From: Thiodiazotropha sp050291245
Lineage (GTDB): Bacteria > Pseudomonadota > Gammaproteobacteria > Chromatiales > Chromatiaceae
Direction of reading: 5' to 3'
DNA length: 64,000 bases
NCBI GenBank assembly: GCA_050291245.1
Contig: JBNKJP010000020.1
Span: forward strand, 184,690-248,689
In this document: one piece after another, positions 26,756 to 34,988 of the stretch
Layout of the letters: every line of letters begins with the position of its first letter
Numbering within the stretch: the stretch's first letter is position 1
Notes under the pieces: model-generated
What the model was told of the DNA's origin: nothing
The model's input: the letters and a program-made list of their open reading frames with translations, nothing else
The model's database searches: none
Position numbers and translations under genes: made by a program

Positions 26756-27259
26756 TCAGCGGAACCTCACCGGTACGACTTCAGTGTCGCAATCCACATC
26801 GTTGCAGGCCTCGATAATGATGTAGAGGTCTTCAGGCAGACTGTCAATGAGGTCATCTATGTCGGTTGTGGGATCGTCATCGTCCTCACAGACCAACTCC
26901 AGGTTGTTATCGAACCAGCAATCCTCGTTGTTGTCGTCATCATGATCGCAACGACCGGTCTCTCCGCAATAGACATAGTAGAAATCGATGTCTTTGCCCC
27001 GGGAAAGGTCGCTGTTGACGCTCGCGTAAAACCAGGTGTAGTAACCACTGGCATTATCGTCATCGACCTCCCATACCAGTTCGAACTTACCGTTGTTGAT
27101 GTTCGAATCGATCACAACCCGGCCATCTTCGAGTTCCGTGGTTGAGCCGTTGATCTTGAAGGTCTTGACCTTGACGTCGTCACCGCCACCACTGAAACAT
27201 GCGGCGATGCTCAGGGTGAACAGGACCGTGGCCGAGAGTTTGATGATATTTTTGAACAT
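26756..27259 (-). CDS. Asp-rich putative lipoprotein
   Basis: 167-residue protein of unknown function. A lipoprotein signal peptide ends in the lipobox LSIAAC, with C21 the likely lipidated cysteine, followed by SGGGDD. The mature part looks like a beta-sandwich (FELVWEVDDDNASGYYTWFYASVNSD). It has two strongly acidic stretches (HDDDNNEDCWFDNN, CEDDDDPTTDIDDL) and paired cysteines (YCGETGRC, CNDVDC) that could form disulfides or bind cations. It sits alone between the acyltransferase gene and uppP. Confidence 0.75.
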   Translation of the reverse strand: MFKNIIKLSATVLFTLSIAACFSGGGDDVKVKTFKINGSTTELEDGRVVIDSNINNGKFELVWEVDDDNASGYYTWFYASVNSDLSRGKDIDFYYVYCGETGRCDHDDDNNEDCWFDNNLELVCEDDDDPTTDIDDLIDSLPEDLYIIIEACNDVDCDTEVVPVRFR

Positions 27260-27492
27260 ATTCGGATTCCTCCTTCCTTGGGCAGTCAGGGAGAGTTCGG
27301 TGTCTTTAGGAAACTATCCCATTCCGTGTTAAATAGAGTCAAGACGTCGATTGTATCGGTTTGTATGCAGGCTGGATTTGATTTGCGCCGCAAGACTCGC
27401 CGATAAGATAGGCTTAGCCTAGCGCAATCCTGGTTGCTTCTCCATGCTCTGTTTCATGACGGGCCTCTGATTTTACAGATCTAAATGGCACC

Positions 27493-28293
27493 CTACACCA
27501 GGTAGATCCAGATCAGACCCCCAAGCAGAAAACGGTAGATGACGAAGGGCCACATACCGATGTTCTCGATGAACCGCAGGAAAAAATGAATGCACAGATA
27601 GGCGGTGATAAACGCCAGGCCGATACCCAGCCCGATGGATAGCCAGTCCACGGGGGTTTCACTTTCAAGCAGTTCCAGTCCCAGCAATCCCCCCGACAGC
27701 ACGATCGTGGGAATGGATATCAGGAACGAGAAGCGGGATGCGGCCTCACGGGTCAGACCGAGCAGTAATCCCGCGGTCATGGTGGAGCCCGAACGTGAGG
27801 TGCCCGGGATAATCGCCATGGCCTGAAATACGCCAATTACCAGGGCATGCATCCAGTTCAGCGAGTATTCGTCCCGCTGGCGTTTGCCTAGCAGGTCCGC
27901 GAGCAGAAGCAGGATGCCGAAGCCGATGGTGGTGAAGGTAATGACCAAGGGGGAACGCAGGTCGGTTTCCACCAGGGATTTCATCAACAGGCCGAACACA
28001 CCCACCGGGATTGTCGCCAGGACGATCATCCAGCCCAGACGGGACTCCCGGGAGCGGGCCGCCGGATTGATCCAGGAGCGGAAGAAGTCCCCGCCGATAT
28101 GGATCACCTCGTGGCGGAAATAGCCGATAACCGCCGCCAGGGTGCCCACATGGACCGCCACGTCAAAGGCCAGTCCCTGGTCGGTGTAGCCGGTCACCTG
28201 GGGGGCCAGGATCAGGTGCGCGGAGCTGGAGATCGGCAGGAACTCGGTCAGACCCTGGACCGCCGCCAGGATGATGATTTGCAGCAGATCCAT
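27493..28293 (-). CDS. uppP: Undecaprenyl-diphosphate phosphatase
   Basis: BacA/UppP-family membrane enzyme, 266 residues, that recycles undecaprenyl pyrophosphate to the monophosphate carrier of cell-wall precursors; overexpression gives bacitracin resistance in other bacteria. Both catalytic motifs are clear: GLTEFLPISSSAHLILAP near the N-terminus (about 14-31) and PGTSRSGSTMTAGLLLGLTREAASRFSFL (about 160-190). About eight hydrophobic helices are visible. It starts 4 bp after galE ends on the same strand, so the two are probably cotranscribed. Confidence 0.97.
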   Translation of the reverse strand: MDLLQIIILAAVQGLTEFLPISSSAHLILAPQVTGYTDQGLAFDVAVHVGTLAAVIGYFRHEVIHIGGDFFRSWINPAARSRESRLGWMIVLATIPVGVFGLLMKSLVETDLRSPLVITFTTIGFGILLLLADLLGKRQRDEYSLNWMHALVIGVFQAMAIIPGTSRSGSTMTAGLLLGLTREAASRFSFLISIPTIVLSGGLLGLELLESETPVDWLSIGLGIGLAFITAYLCIHFFLRFIENIGMWPFVIYRFLLGGLIWIYLV

Positions 28294-28297
28294 GTGC

Positions 28298-29296
28298 TCA
28301 GTTCTTCCAGGGGTTCTCGAGTTGTTTCTTCTCCCAGGCCAGGGAGGAGCTGGCGATGGTGGCCAGGTTGTCGTAGCGGGGTACCCAGCCGAGTACCTCG
28401 CGAACCCGCTTTGCGCCGGCGACCAGCTCCGGGGGATCCCCCGCGCGGCGTTCCGCCTCGATGATCTTCAAGGGTGCGCCGTTGGCCTCCTCCACGGATT
28501 TGAGCAGTTCGCGCACCGAGTAGCCGTGTCCGTAGCCACAGTTCAGGGTGTCGGACGCACCGCCTCGGCGCAGGTGATCCAGGGCTTTAACGTGGGCGTC
28601 GGCGAGATCTTCCACATGGATGTAGTCCCGCACCCCGGTGCCGTCCGGAGTCGGATAGTCGGTACCGAAGATGTACACCGCATCCCGTTTGCCCACCGCC
28701 GCCTCACAGGCAACCTTGGTCAGCAGGGTGGCCTTGGGGGTGGATTGGCCGATGCGCCCCTCGAGATCGCAGCCCGCGACATTGAAGTAGCGCAGGGCGA
28801 TGAAGCGCAGGTCGCTGGCAAAGGCCAGATCCCGCAGCATCATTTCCGACATCAGCTTGGAGGTGCCGTAGGGATTAATGGGCTGGGTGGGTGCGTCTTC
28901 GTAGGCGATACCGGAATCCGGGATGCCGTAGACCGCCGCGGTGGAGGAGAAGACGAAATGCTTGACCCCGGCCTCGGCGCAGCACTGCAACAGATTGCGG
29001 GTGTTACAGGTGTTGTTGGCGTAATACTTGAGGGGGTTCTCTACCGATTCCGGAACGATAGTGTGGGCGGCGAAGTGCATGACCGTATCCACATCGTGCT
29101 CTTTGAGGATGCGGCTGACCAGTTCCCGGTCCCCCGTGTCTCCGACCACCAGTTCGCCGTGGAGCACCGCGTCTCGGAATCCCGTGGAGAGGTTGTCCAG
29201 GGTGACCAGGCGCTCTCCCGCCTCACCCAGTTGACGTGCCGTATGGCTGCCGATGTATCCGGCGCCACCGGTAACGAGAATCCCTTTTTTCGACAT
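28298..29296 (-). CDS. galE: UDP-glucose 4-epimerase
   Basis: Short-chain-dehydrogenase-type enzyme interconverting UDP-glucose and UDP-galactose, 332 residues. The NAD-binding glycine motif is VTGGAGYIGSHTARQL (about 7-22), the catalytic residues are in FSSTAAVYG and NPYGTSKLMSE (YxxxK), and the substrate region includes RYFNVAG and GTGVRDYIHVEDLADAH, a strong GalE marker. It forms a two-gene unit with uppP, both serving envelope sugar or lipid-carrier metabolism. Confidence 0.96.
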   Translation of the reverse strand: MSKKGILVTGGAGYIGSHTARQLGEAGERLVTLDNLSTGFRDAVLHGELVVGDTGDRELVSRILKEHDVDTVMHFAAHTIVPESVENPLKYYANNTCNTRNLLQCCAEAGVKHFVFSSTAAVYGIPDSGIAYEDAPTQPINPYGTSKLMSEMMLRDLAFASDLRFIALRYFNVAGCDLEGRIGQSTPKATLLTKVACEAAVGKRDAVYIFGTDYPTPDGTGVRDYIHVEDLADAHVKALDHLRRGGASDTLNCGYGHGYSVRELLKSVEEANGAPLKIIEAERRAGDPPELVAGAKRVREVLGWVPRYDNLATIASSSLAWEKKQLENPWKN

Positions 29297-29375
29297 GGCT
29301 TTACTCCTGTTTAAAAAAACCGACCCATGATAGCGGGGGAGCGGGTCTGAGTCATGCCCGTTTGGTGAAATTCGG

Positions 29376-29690
29376 CAATATTACCGGGGCAGAGCTGAAC
29401 CGAATGGTGAAATAACCAGCGTCATCCCGGCGCATGCCGGGATAGCAAACCTGATCAAGGAGGTCTATCCAACAGGAAATTAACCGCAAATGGACGCCAA
29501 TCACCGCAAATTTTCTCGTTCCCACGCTTCGCGTGGGAATGCAGATCGCGGTACGGATCACACAACAAGGCTGATCAATACAACAGGCTTAGTAGGCATT
29601 CCCACGCAGAGCGTGGGAACGAGCTGAATATTACCGAAGTGGGTGGAGTCGAATGGTGAAAAAAACACGTCATCCCGGCGTATGCCGGGA
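29376..29690. repeat. REP-like cluster 2 flanked by a longer direct repeat
   Basis: The same TCCCACGC/GCGTGGGA unit as cluster 1 occurs at 29514-29543, with an inverted copy at 29596-29623. Outside this pair lie two copies of a longer direct repeat (29376-29443 and 29627-29690). They share AATATTACCG, then CGAATGGTGAAA, then the palindrome GTCATCCCGGCG(C/T)ATGCCGGGAT. The right-hand copy runs into the 3' end of the tatD-like gene and encodes its last residues (SRHTPG). No gene is present from 29297 to 29669. Confidence 0.75.
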
Positions 29691-30473
29691 TCTAGGTGGT
29701 TCGAGGCCAAACAGCCGGTAGGTATTGAGACGTGTCTGTTCGGCGATGACCTCCCGGGATTCGTTCCGCAACTGGCTCATCTGTTCAAGGACTTCGATTA
29801 TACGGGCCGGTTCGTTACGCTCCCCCCGGTGGGCGCAATTGGGCTGGTCCGGTGAGTCGGTCTCCAACATCAGTGATGTCAATGGCAGGCGTTGCACGAG
29901 TCGGTGCAGACGCTGGGCCCGGGGGTAGGTGATTGGTCCGCCGAAGCTGAGGTAAAACCCCAGATCGATCAACCGCAACGCTTGTTGTTCGCTGCCGGAA
30001 AAGCTGTGCAGCATGCCCCGTACGCCCGGGTAGCGTCGCAGGGTGTTGATCACCTCTTCCACGGAGCGCCGGGCATGAATGACCAGGGGAAGGTCGTACT
30101 GCCGAGCCAGGCGTACCTGGCCCTCGAAATAGTACTGCTGACGTTCGGGCTGAGGATCGGGGATATAAAAATCCAGGCCGCACTCCCCGATCGCCACCGG
30201 TTGCTCCCGTTCAATCCAATGCTGCAGGTCGTCGAGATGAGATTCCCGATGATCGCTCAGAAACATGGGGTGCAGACCGTAGCCCGGGTAGAGCCCGTTG
30301 TGGTCCCGGCACAGCTCGCGGATTCTCGGCCACCCGTCGGCAATGACCCCGGGAATCACCTGTTCGCGCACTCCCGCCGCATGGGCTCGCTGCAGCGCCT
30401 GTTCCCGGTCCGGGTCGAACGAGGCGTCATCGAAATGGCTGTGGGCGTCGATCAGCCGCGGGTGAACACCCAT
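29670..30473 (-). CDS. TatD-family metal-dependent hydrolase
   Basis: TIM-barrel hydrolase of 267 residues; TatD proteins are metal-dependent DNases or related hydrolases. The metal ligands are visible in DAHSHFDD (HxH near residue 10), IGECGLDFY (E and flanking residues), VIHARR, MLHSFSG and LETDSP. The subgroup resembles YjjV rather than TatD/YcfH, but I would not fix this. Its final residues come from a REP-type palindrome, so the C-terminus may have been altered by that insertion. The start overlaps the 3' end of yaaA by 22 bp on the same strand. Confidence 0.9.
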   Translation of the reverse strand: MGVHPRLIDAHSHFDDASFDPDREQALQRAHAAGVREQVIPGVIADGWPRIRELCRDHNGLYPGYGLHPMFLSDHRESHLDDLQHWIEREQPVAIGECGLDFYIPDPQPERQQYYFEGQVRLARQYDLPLVIHARRSVEEVINTLRRYPGVRGMLHSFSGSEQQALRLIDLGFYLSFGGPITYPRAQRLHRLVQRLPLTSLMLETDSPDQPNCAHRGERNEPARIIEVLEQMSQLRNESREVIAEQTRLNTYRLFGLEPPRSRHTPG

Positions 30474-31219
30474 TGCTCACCTTTCGAAAGTTCCTTGTTG
30501 TAGGCATAGCCCCCGACTTTGAAGCGTTTCAGGGCCTCGGGTTTTTCCAGCCTTTTATCGATGATGTAGCGGCTCATCAGGCCCCGGGCCCGTTTCGCGA
30601 ACACCCCGATCATCTGGTAAGCGCCGTTCTTCCGCTCCTTGAACTGCGGGGTGATGATGCGCCCCTCGACCCGTTTCGGTTTGATCGACTTGTAGTATTC
30701 GTTGGAGGCAAGATTGATCAATACATCGTCACCCTGAGCCTTGAGATCCTTGTTAATCGCCTGGGTGATGGTCTCGCCCCAGAACGCATAGAGGTCCTTG
30801 CCGGCCTCGTTGGGCAGTTTGGTGCCCATCTCCAGGCGGTAGGGCTGCATCAGGTCCAGGGGTTTGAGCACCCCGTAGAGTCCGGAGAGGATACGTAGAT
30901 GTTCCTGAGCGAAGGCCAGGGATTCTTCGTCCAGGGTTTCCGCATCCAGCCCGGTATACACATCGCCCTTCATGGCGAGCACCGCCTGCTTGGCGTTGTT
31001 TAGTGAAAACGGGGTCTTCCAGTCGTGATAGCGCTCAAAGTTGAGGTCCGCCAGTTTCATGCTCAGCTTCATCAGCTCGGCCAGATCCAGCGCGGAGTAG
31101 TTGCGCAGATTCTCGACCAACCGCTGGGAGTCTTTGAGGAACCGGGGTTTGGTATGGGTCCGGGTGATGGGCGGTGTTTCGAAGTCGAGGGTTTTAGCGG
31201 GTGAAACGACGATCAGCAT
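30452..31219 (-). CDS. yaaA: YaaA family protein (peroxide stress response)
   Basis: 255-residue DUF328/YaaA protein. In E. coli YaaA limits intracellular iron and protects DNA during hydrogen peroxide stress. The starting MLIVVSPAKTLDFETP is the family hallmark, followed by LMKLSMKLADLNFERYHDW, QAVLAMKGDVYTGLDAETL, LRILSGLYGVLKPLDLMQPYRLEMGT, NLASNEYYKSI and a basic IGVFAKRARGLMSRYII segment. The length is normal. It forms an overlapping pair with the tatD-like gene downstream. Confidence 0.96.
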   Translation of the reverse strand: MLIVVSPAKTLDFETPPITRTHTKPRFLKDSQRLVENLRNYSALDLAELMKLSMKLADLNFERYHDWKTPFSLNNAKQAVLAMKGDVYTGLDAETLDEESLAFAQEHLRILSGLYGVLKPLDLMQPYRLEMGTKLPNEAGKDLYAFWGETITQAINKDLKAQGDDVLINLASNEYYKSIKPKRVEGRIITPQFKERKNGAYQMIGVFAKRARGLMSRYIIDKRLEKPEALKRFKVGGYAYNKELSKGEQWVFTRG

Positions 31220-31375
31220 GATTCAGGTTCCTGCATCGGAATAGCCGCTCATCTTCCCTAGACTCACGGCAAATTACAACCAGTGACGGGTGTGGAAAAT
31301 GACGGGGTATACTAGTGGTCGGGTCGGGGGCCGTGGTAGGCTTGCGGCTTCATTGGGTCGAGGCTCTGGAGCTGA

Positions 31376-31681
31376 ATGAATCAATCGGACGGTCGAGTAT
31401 TGGGGCGGCTATTGCCGGTCTTACGTAACCTCTATGCAGAGACGGTAGGTCTGGCCGCTGATGAGTCAGAGCTTCAGCTGTGGTACAACCGGGGCTATGC
31501 CGACGGTATGCTCAGCGCCATGTGTCAGCTGGGTTACGAACAGATATTACGGGGTGAGTTGCGGCCGTTCCCGGAACCGGTTTCACAGGAGAGCCCCTTT
31601 CTGCCCTGGGGCAAGGCCTATCGACACGGCTATGAAACAGGGGAGCGGGAGACCTCGGAAGTGTTGCCCCCTAATGGCTGA
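31376..31681 (+). CDS. Small conserved-looking hypothetical protein
   Basis: 101 residues, not recognised. The start is supported by GGAGCTGA directly before the ATG. It is soluble, with three Tyr/Trp-Gly-rich helices (LQLWYNRGYADGMLSAMCQLGYEQIL and KAYRHGYETG) and no signal peptide or membrane segment. The repeated RGYADG / RHGYETG pattern suggests a small helical bundle. It points the same way as xthA, 105 bp downstream, and might be cotranscribed. Confidence 0.6.
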   Translation: MNQSDGRVLGRLLPVLRNLYAETVGLAADESELQLWYNRGYADGMLSAMCQLGYEQILRGELRPFPEPVSQESPFLPWGKAYRHGYETGERETSEVLPPNG

Positions 31682-31785
31682 ATATTTCGGGATGTGCCTT
31701 TGATCGCACAGCCAGAGTCTGCGTCAGTCGTTCAAAAAGTCACAGGCCAAGCGCCTACAATCATCAAAACAGAGGCAAGACATCC

Positions 31786-32601
31786 GTGAGGATCGTATCG
31801 TTCAACACCAATGGGATCCGCGCCCGGGCCCACCAGCTGCAGCAACTCAAAACCGTCTATGACCCCGACGTCATCGGGATTCAGGAGTCCAAGGTTCAGG
31901 ATCCGGATTTTCCCCTCGAAATGGTGGAGGCGCTGAACTACCGGGCCTCCTATCACGGCCAGAAGACCCATTACGGGGTGGCGCTGCTCTCCAAGAGCGA
32001 ACCCCTGGCGGTAAGCAAGGGCTTTCCCACGGATGCAGAGGATGCCCAGCGCCGTTTGATTCAGGGCCGCTACCGCTCGCCCAAGGGGGGTGAATTCAGT
32101 GTGATCAACGGCTATTTTCCCCAAGGGGAGAGCCGGGATCATGCGGTGAAATTTCCCGCCAAACAGAAATTCTACGCGGATCTGCTTGCCTATCTGCAAG
32201 CTCATCACAGCCCGGACGAGCCCCTGCTGGTGGTGGGAGACATGAACGTGGCGCCCCTGGATACGGACATCGGAATCGGCGAGGACAACGCCAAGCGCTG
32301 GCTGAGGACCGGCAAGTGCAGTTTTCTACCCGAAGAACGGGACTGGTTGCAGGCCATCCTGGACTGGGGGATGCAGGACAGCTTTCGCACCCTCAGGCCG
32401 GACGTGGATGACCGGTTCAGCTGGTTCGACTACCGCAGCCGGGGGTTCGAACGGGAACCCAAACGGGGGCTGCGCATCGATCTGATGCTGGCGACCCGGC
32501 CCTTGATGGAGGTCTGTACCGATGTGGGTATCGCCTATGATATCCGCGCCATGGAGAAACCGTCGGATCACTGTCCCGTGTGGGCGGAGTTCGATTTTTA
32601 G
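31786..32601 (+). CDS. xthA: Exodeoxyribonuclease III
   Basis: AP endonuclease / 3'-5' exonuclease of base-excision repair, 271 residues. The endonuclease/exonuclease/phosphatase fold is marked by FNTNGIRARAHQLQQL, IGIQESKVQD (catalytic Glu), GVALLSKSEPL, INGYFPQGES, GDMNVAPLDTDIG (Asp/Asn), DRFSWFDYRS, RIDLMLATR and the terminal SDHCPVWAEF (Asp-His). It uses a GTG start at 31786 with AGAGG upstream. Two further genes follow closely on the same strand. Confidence 0.97.
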   Translation: MRIVSFNTNGIRARAHQLQQLKTVYDPDVIGIQESKVQDPDFPLEMVEALNYRASYHGQKTHYGVALLSKSEPLAVSKGFPTDAEDAQRRLIQGRYRSPKGGEFSVINGYFPQGESRDHAVKFPAKQKFYADLLAYLQAHHSPDEPLLVVGDMNVAPLDTDIGIGEDNAKRWLRTGKCSFLPEERDWLQAILDWGMQDSFRTLRPDVDDRFSWFDYRSRGFEREPKRGLRIDLMLATRPLMEVCTDVGIAYDIRAMEKPSDHCPVWAEFDF

Positions 32602-32607
32602 GCGCCC

Positions 32608-33357
32608 ATGCCTGAGGTCACCCTGAGGTTCTACGAGGAGCTGAACGATTTTCTGCCATGCGCTTTGCGTAAGCGGGATCAGGTGCAGGGTTTCCAGCCC
32701 GGCCAGAGTGTCAAGCACCTGATCGAGAAACTCGGGGTACCGCATACGGAGATCGAAATCATCCTGGCCAACGGCCGTTCAGTGGGTTTCGACTATCACC
32801 TGCGGGATGGTGACCGGATTAGTGTCTATCCCATGTTTGAGGCCCTGGATGTCAGTGCGTTGCTGAAACTCCGGGAAACCCCTCTGAGAAACCCCCGCTT
32901 CCTGGCCGACGCGCACCTTGGCAAACTGGCCCGTCAGCTACGGCTGGTGGGTTTCGATACCCATTTTAACAACGATATGGGCGATCCTGCCCTGGTGGAT
33001 TGTGCGATCTCGCAGCAGCGCATTCTTCTGACCCGTGACCGGGCCCTGCTGATGCACCGTGATCTGACCCACGGCTGCTATGTGCATGCCATCGATCCTC
33101 ATCGGCAACTTGAAGAGGTGGTCGGGCGTTTCGATCTCGCTGCCCGAATGGCGCCCTTCAGCCGTTGCATGATGTGCAACGCAGTGCTCGAGACGGTCGA
33201 TCCGGCAGAGATTTCCGACAGGCTGCCCAATCGGGTGCGGCACCACTATAATGAATTCTGGCTGTGCCGGGGTTGTGGCCGGGTGTACTGGAAAGGGAGT
33301 CACTATCGTCAGCTGTCTGCCTGGGTTGATGCGCTGCGAAATACGGGGGATTCATGA
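32608..33357 (+). CDS. Mut7-C RNase-domain protein with ubiquitin-like N-terminus and zinc ribbon
   Basis: 249 residues. The N-terminal about 85 residues are a ubiquitin/MoaD-like beta-grasp domain (VTLRFYEELNDFL, SVKHLIEKLGVPHTEIEIILANG, LRDGDRISVYPMFE), known in Mut7-C proteins. The C-terminal part is the Mut7-C PIN-like RNase domain, with acidic residues in FLADAHLGKLARQLRLVGFDT and LLTRDRALL, then a zinc ribbon (CMMCN...CRGCGRVYWKG). The family is predicted to cleave RNA; no role is established. It begins 6 bp after xthA and overlaps the next gene by 4 bp, so all three are probably one operon. Confidence 0.88.
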   Translation: MPEVTLRFYEELNDFLPCALRKRDQVQGFQPGQSVKHLIEKLGVPHTEIEIILANGRSVGFDYHLRDGDRISVYPMFEALDVSALLKLRETPLRNPRFLADAHLGKLARQLRLVGFDTHFNNDMGDPALVDCAISQQRILLTRDRALLMHRDLTHGCYVHAIDPHRQLEEVVGRFDLAARMAPFSRCMMCNAVLETVDPAEISDRLPNRVRHHYNEFWLCRGCGRVYWKGSHYRQLSAWVDALRNTGDS

Positions 33358-33896
33358 TCAGACGATGGCTGATGACAGGGACCGTGGTGTTTGCCGGTCT
33401 GATGGCTGCGACCCCCGCGATGGGGGATTGCATTCGCACGGTCTTCAAGCACTACTGCCTGGGAGGCAGTTTCAGCCAATTGCTCAGGGAAAGACCCTCG
33501 GATTCGGCACCGGTAATCGACGGAGATCGCCGTGGTGTGGTCTACCGAAGTGAACGGGAGTTGATTTATGTGATGGCCTACCGGGATCGCATTTATAAGA
33601 TCCTGCATACCTATGAACCGGCGAATCAGGTAACCTTTAAGGAGCTGCGGCGCCATCTGCAGGAAAAATACGGCCCCCCCATGGATCAGAGCGCCTTTCC
33701 GGATTATGTGCACAACATGGCCGGTAAAATCGGAGCGGTTCGCCGGGGAGAGGGTGAGATACAATTGCTTTGGAAGCTTCCGGGGGAGGCCTGGCATATC
33801 GCGTTGTGCTGGATGCGAAAACCCGGAATTTCAATCGCTTACCTGGCCAACGAGCTGGACGCCGAACAAAAAAAGGCGCGTCTGGACGGGCTTTGA
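33354..33896 (+). CDS. Secreted hypothetical protein
   Basis: 180 residues, unknown function. The start overlaps the previous stop as ATGA, so it is translationally coupled to the Mut7-C gene. A signal peptide (TGTVVFAGLMAATPAMG) precedes a small mature domain with one cysteine pair near its start (CIRTVFKHYC) and a charged region with VYRSERELIYVMAYRDRIYKILHTY. A C-terminal LWKLPGEAWHIALCWMRKPGISIAYL looks like a beta-hairpin. I recognise no family. Confidence 0.7.
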   Translation: MIRRWLMTGTVVFAGLMAATPAMGDCIRTVFKHYCLGGSFSQLLRERPSDSAPVIDGDRRGVVYRSERELIYVMAYRDRIYKILHTYEPANQVTFKELRRHLQEKYGPPMDQSAFPDYVHNMAGKIGAVRRGEGEIQLLWKLPGEAWHIALCWMRKPGISIAYLANELDAEQKKARLDGL

Positions 33897-33938
33897 CCGG
33901 ATTACACTCAACCACCGATACATTCAGGAGTATCAATT

Positions 33939-34925
33939 ATGTGGAAGCAAATCAAAAAATCCCTGCCTTTGCTACTGATCGCGGCATTGCTGCCTGCCTG
34001 CGGTGGAGGGGGCGGTGGCGATGATGGCGGCAATGATGATGGCGGCGGCGGCACGAATACATCCCTGAATTACTCCGGTGAGACCGGGCAGGCGACCCTC
34101 ACCAGCGAGAATTCCGAGGCCTTGGCCACCGCTGGGGCCTCGGGCACCAAGCAGGCGACCAGTTCGGACAGTATCCCGATGAGTATGGTATCTCGCGCGG
34201 ATGCACCGGTCAGTCATGATGAAATCATGCAGGAGTTCGCCGGTTGGGTGGCGGAGGTCTTACGCGGCGACAGGTCTGGTCTGGCCGCCCGGGGCGTCAC
34301 CGCTGAACGCACCCAGGATCTCTCAGGGGAGCTTTGTGACAGTGGTAGCGTTATCATCGAGTACCCGGATTCCGGGACCGCGGGCAACTGGAGTATCGTA
34401 TTCGATCAGTGTACTCGCAGTGTCACTTACGGCTCGGGCAGTTACAGCTCAACCTTCGATGGCACCGTGGAAGGCGTCTACACCGATACCGGCAGCGGCT
34501 ACCGTCTGGAATTACGCTATGTGAACTTTACCGTCTCGGTACACAGCTCAACGGTCAACTACACCGATACGTTCAATATGTCCATGACCTGCACGGGTGA
34601 CAACGAAGGTACGACGGTCAGTTGTGACTATTATGCGGACTACCACGGTTACGACGACCGCACCTACCGGGTCAGTGATGTGACCGTTTCCGGGGATGCA
34701 AGCTCCGGTTATTCGGTTTCGGTCCGTGTCTATGATCCGGACTACGGCTATGTGACGGTTACTACCGAGGTTCCGGTCACCTTCGGTTGTTCCGACGGCC
34801 GCCCGGATGCGGGACGGATTCGCATGACGGGTGCCAATGGCACGGTGGCCACGGTCGAATTCATCAGCTGTACCCAGTATGTGGTGACCTTCGAAAACGT
34901 GGGAACCACCTACACCTGGCCATAG
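33939..34925 (+). CDS. Putative lipoprotein, Gly/Asp-rich linker and beta-rich domain
   Basis: 328 residues, unknown function. The signal peptide ends in the lipobox LLPAC with C21 lipidated. It is followed by a flexible CGGGGGGDDGGNDDGGGG tether, common in surface lipoproteins, then Thr/Ser-rich DNA and a C-terminal domain with many YGSGSYSSTFDGTVEG-type strands and four to six cysteines (LCDSG, FDQCTRS, MTCTGDN, VSCDYY, FGCSDG, FISCTQ) likely paired in disulfides. It is separated by 42 bp from the preceding secreted protein and ends at a bidirectional hairpin. Confidence 0.75.
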   Translation: MWKQIKKSLPLLLIAALLPACGGGGGGDDGGNDDGGGGTNTSLNYSGETGQATLTSENSEALATAGASGTKQATSSDSIPMSMVSRADAPVSHDEIMQEFAGWVAEVLRGDRSGLAARGVTAERTQDLSGELCDSGSVIIEYPDSGTAGNWSIVFDQCTRSVTYGSGSYSSTFDGTVEGVYTDTGSGYRLELRYVNFTVSVHSSTVNYTDTFNMSMTCTGDNEGTTVSCDYYADYHGYDDRTYRVSDVTVSGDASSGYSVSVRVYDPDYGYVTVTTEVPVTFGCSDGRPDAGRIRMTGANGTVATVEFISCTQYVVTFENVGTTYTWP

Positions 34926-34936
34926 CGGTCTGAGGG

Positions 34937-34963
34937 ACCGGGCGGCGCTCGACGTCGCCCGGT
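34937..34963. terminator. Bidirectional hairpin between convergent genes
   Basis: ACCGGGCGGCG and CGTCGCCCGGT pair over 11 bp with one mismatch and a 5-nt loop, midway between the lipoprotein stop (34925) and the mtaB stop (34989). There is no T-run, but the position fits a shared transcript end. Confidence 0.55.
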
Positions 34964-34988
34964 TCATGAACCGTGATCCGCGGTTTGT

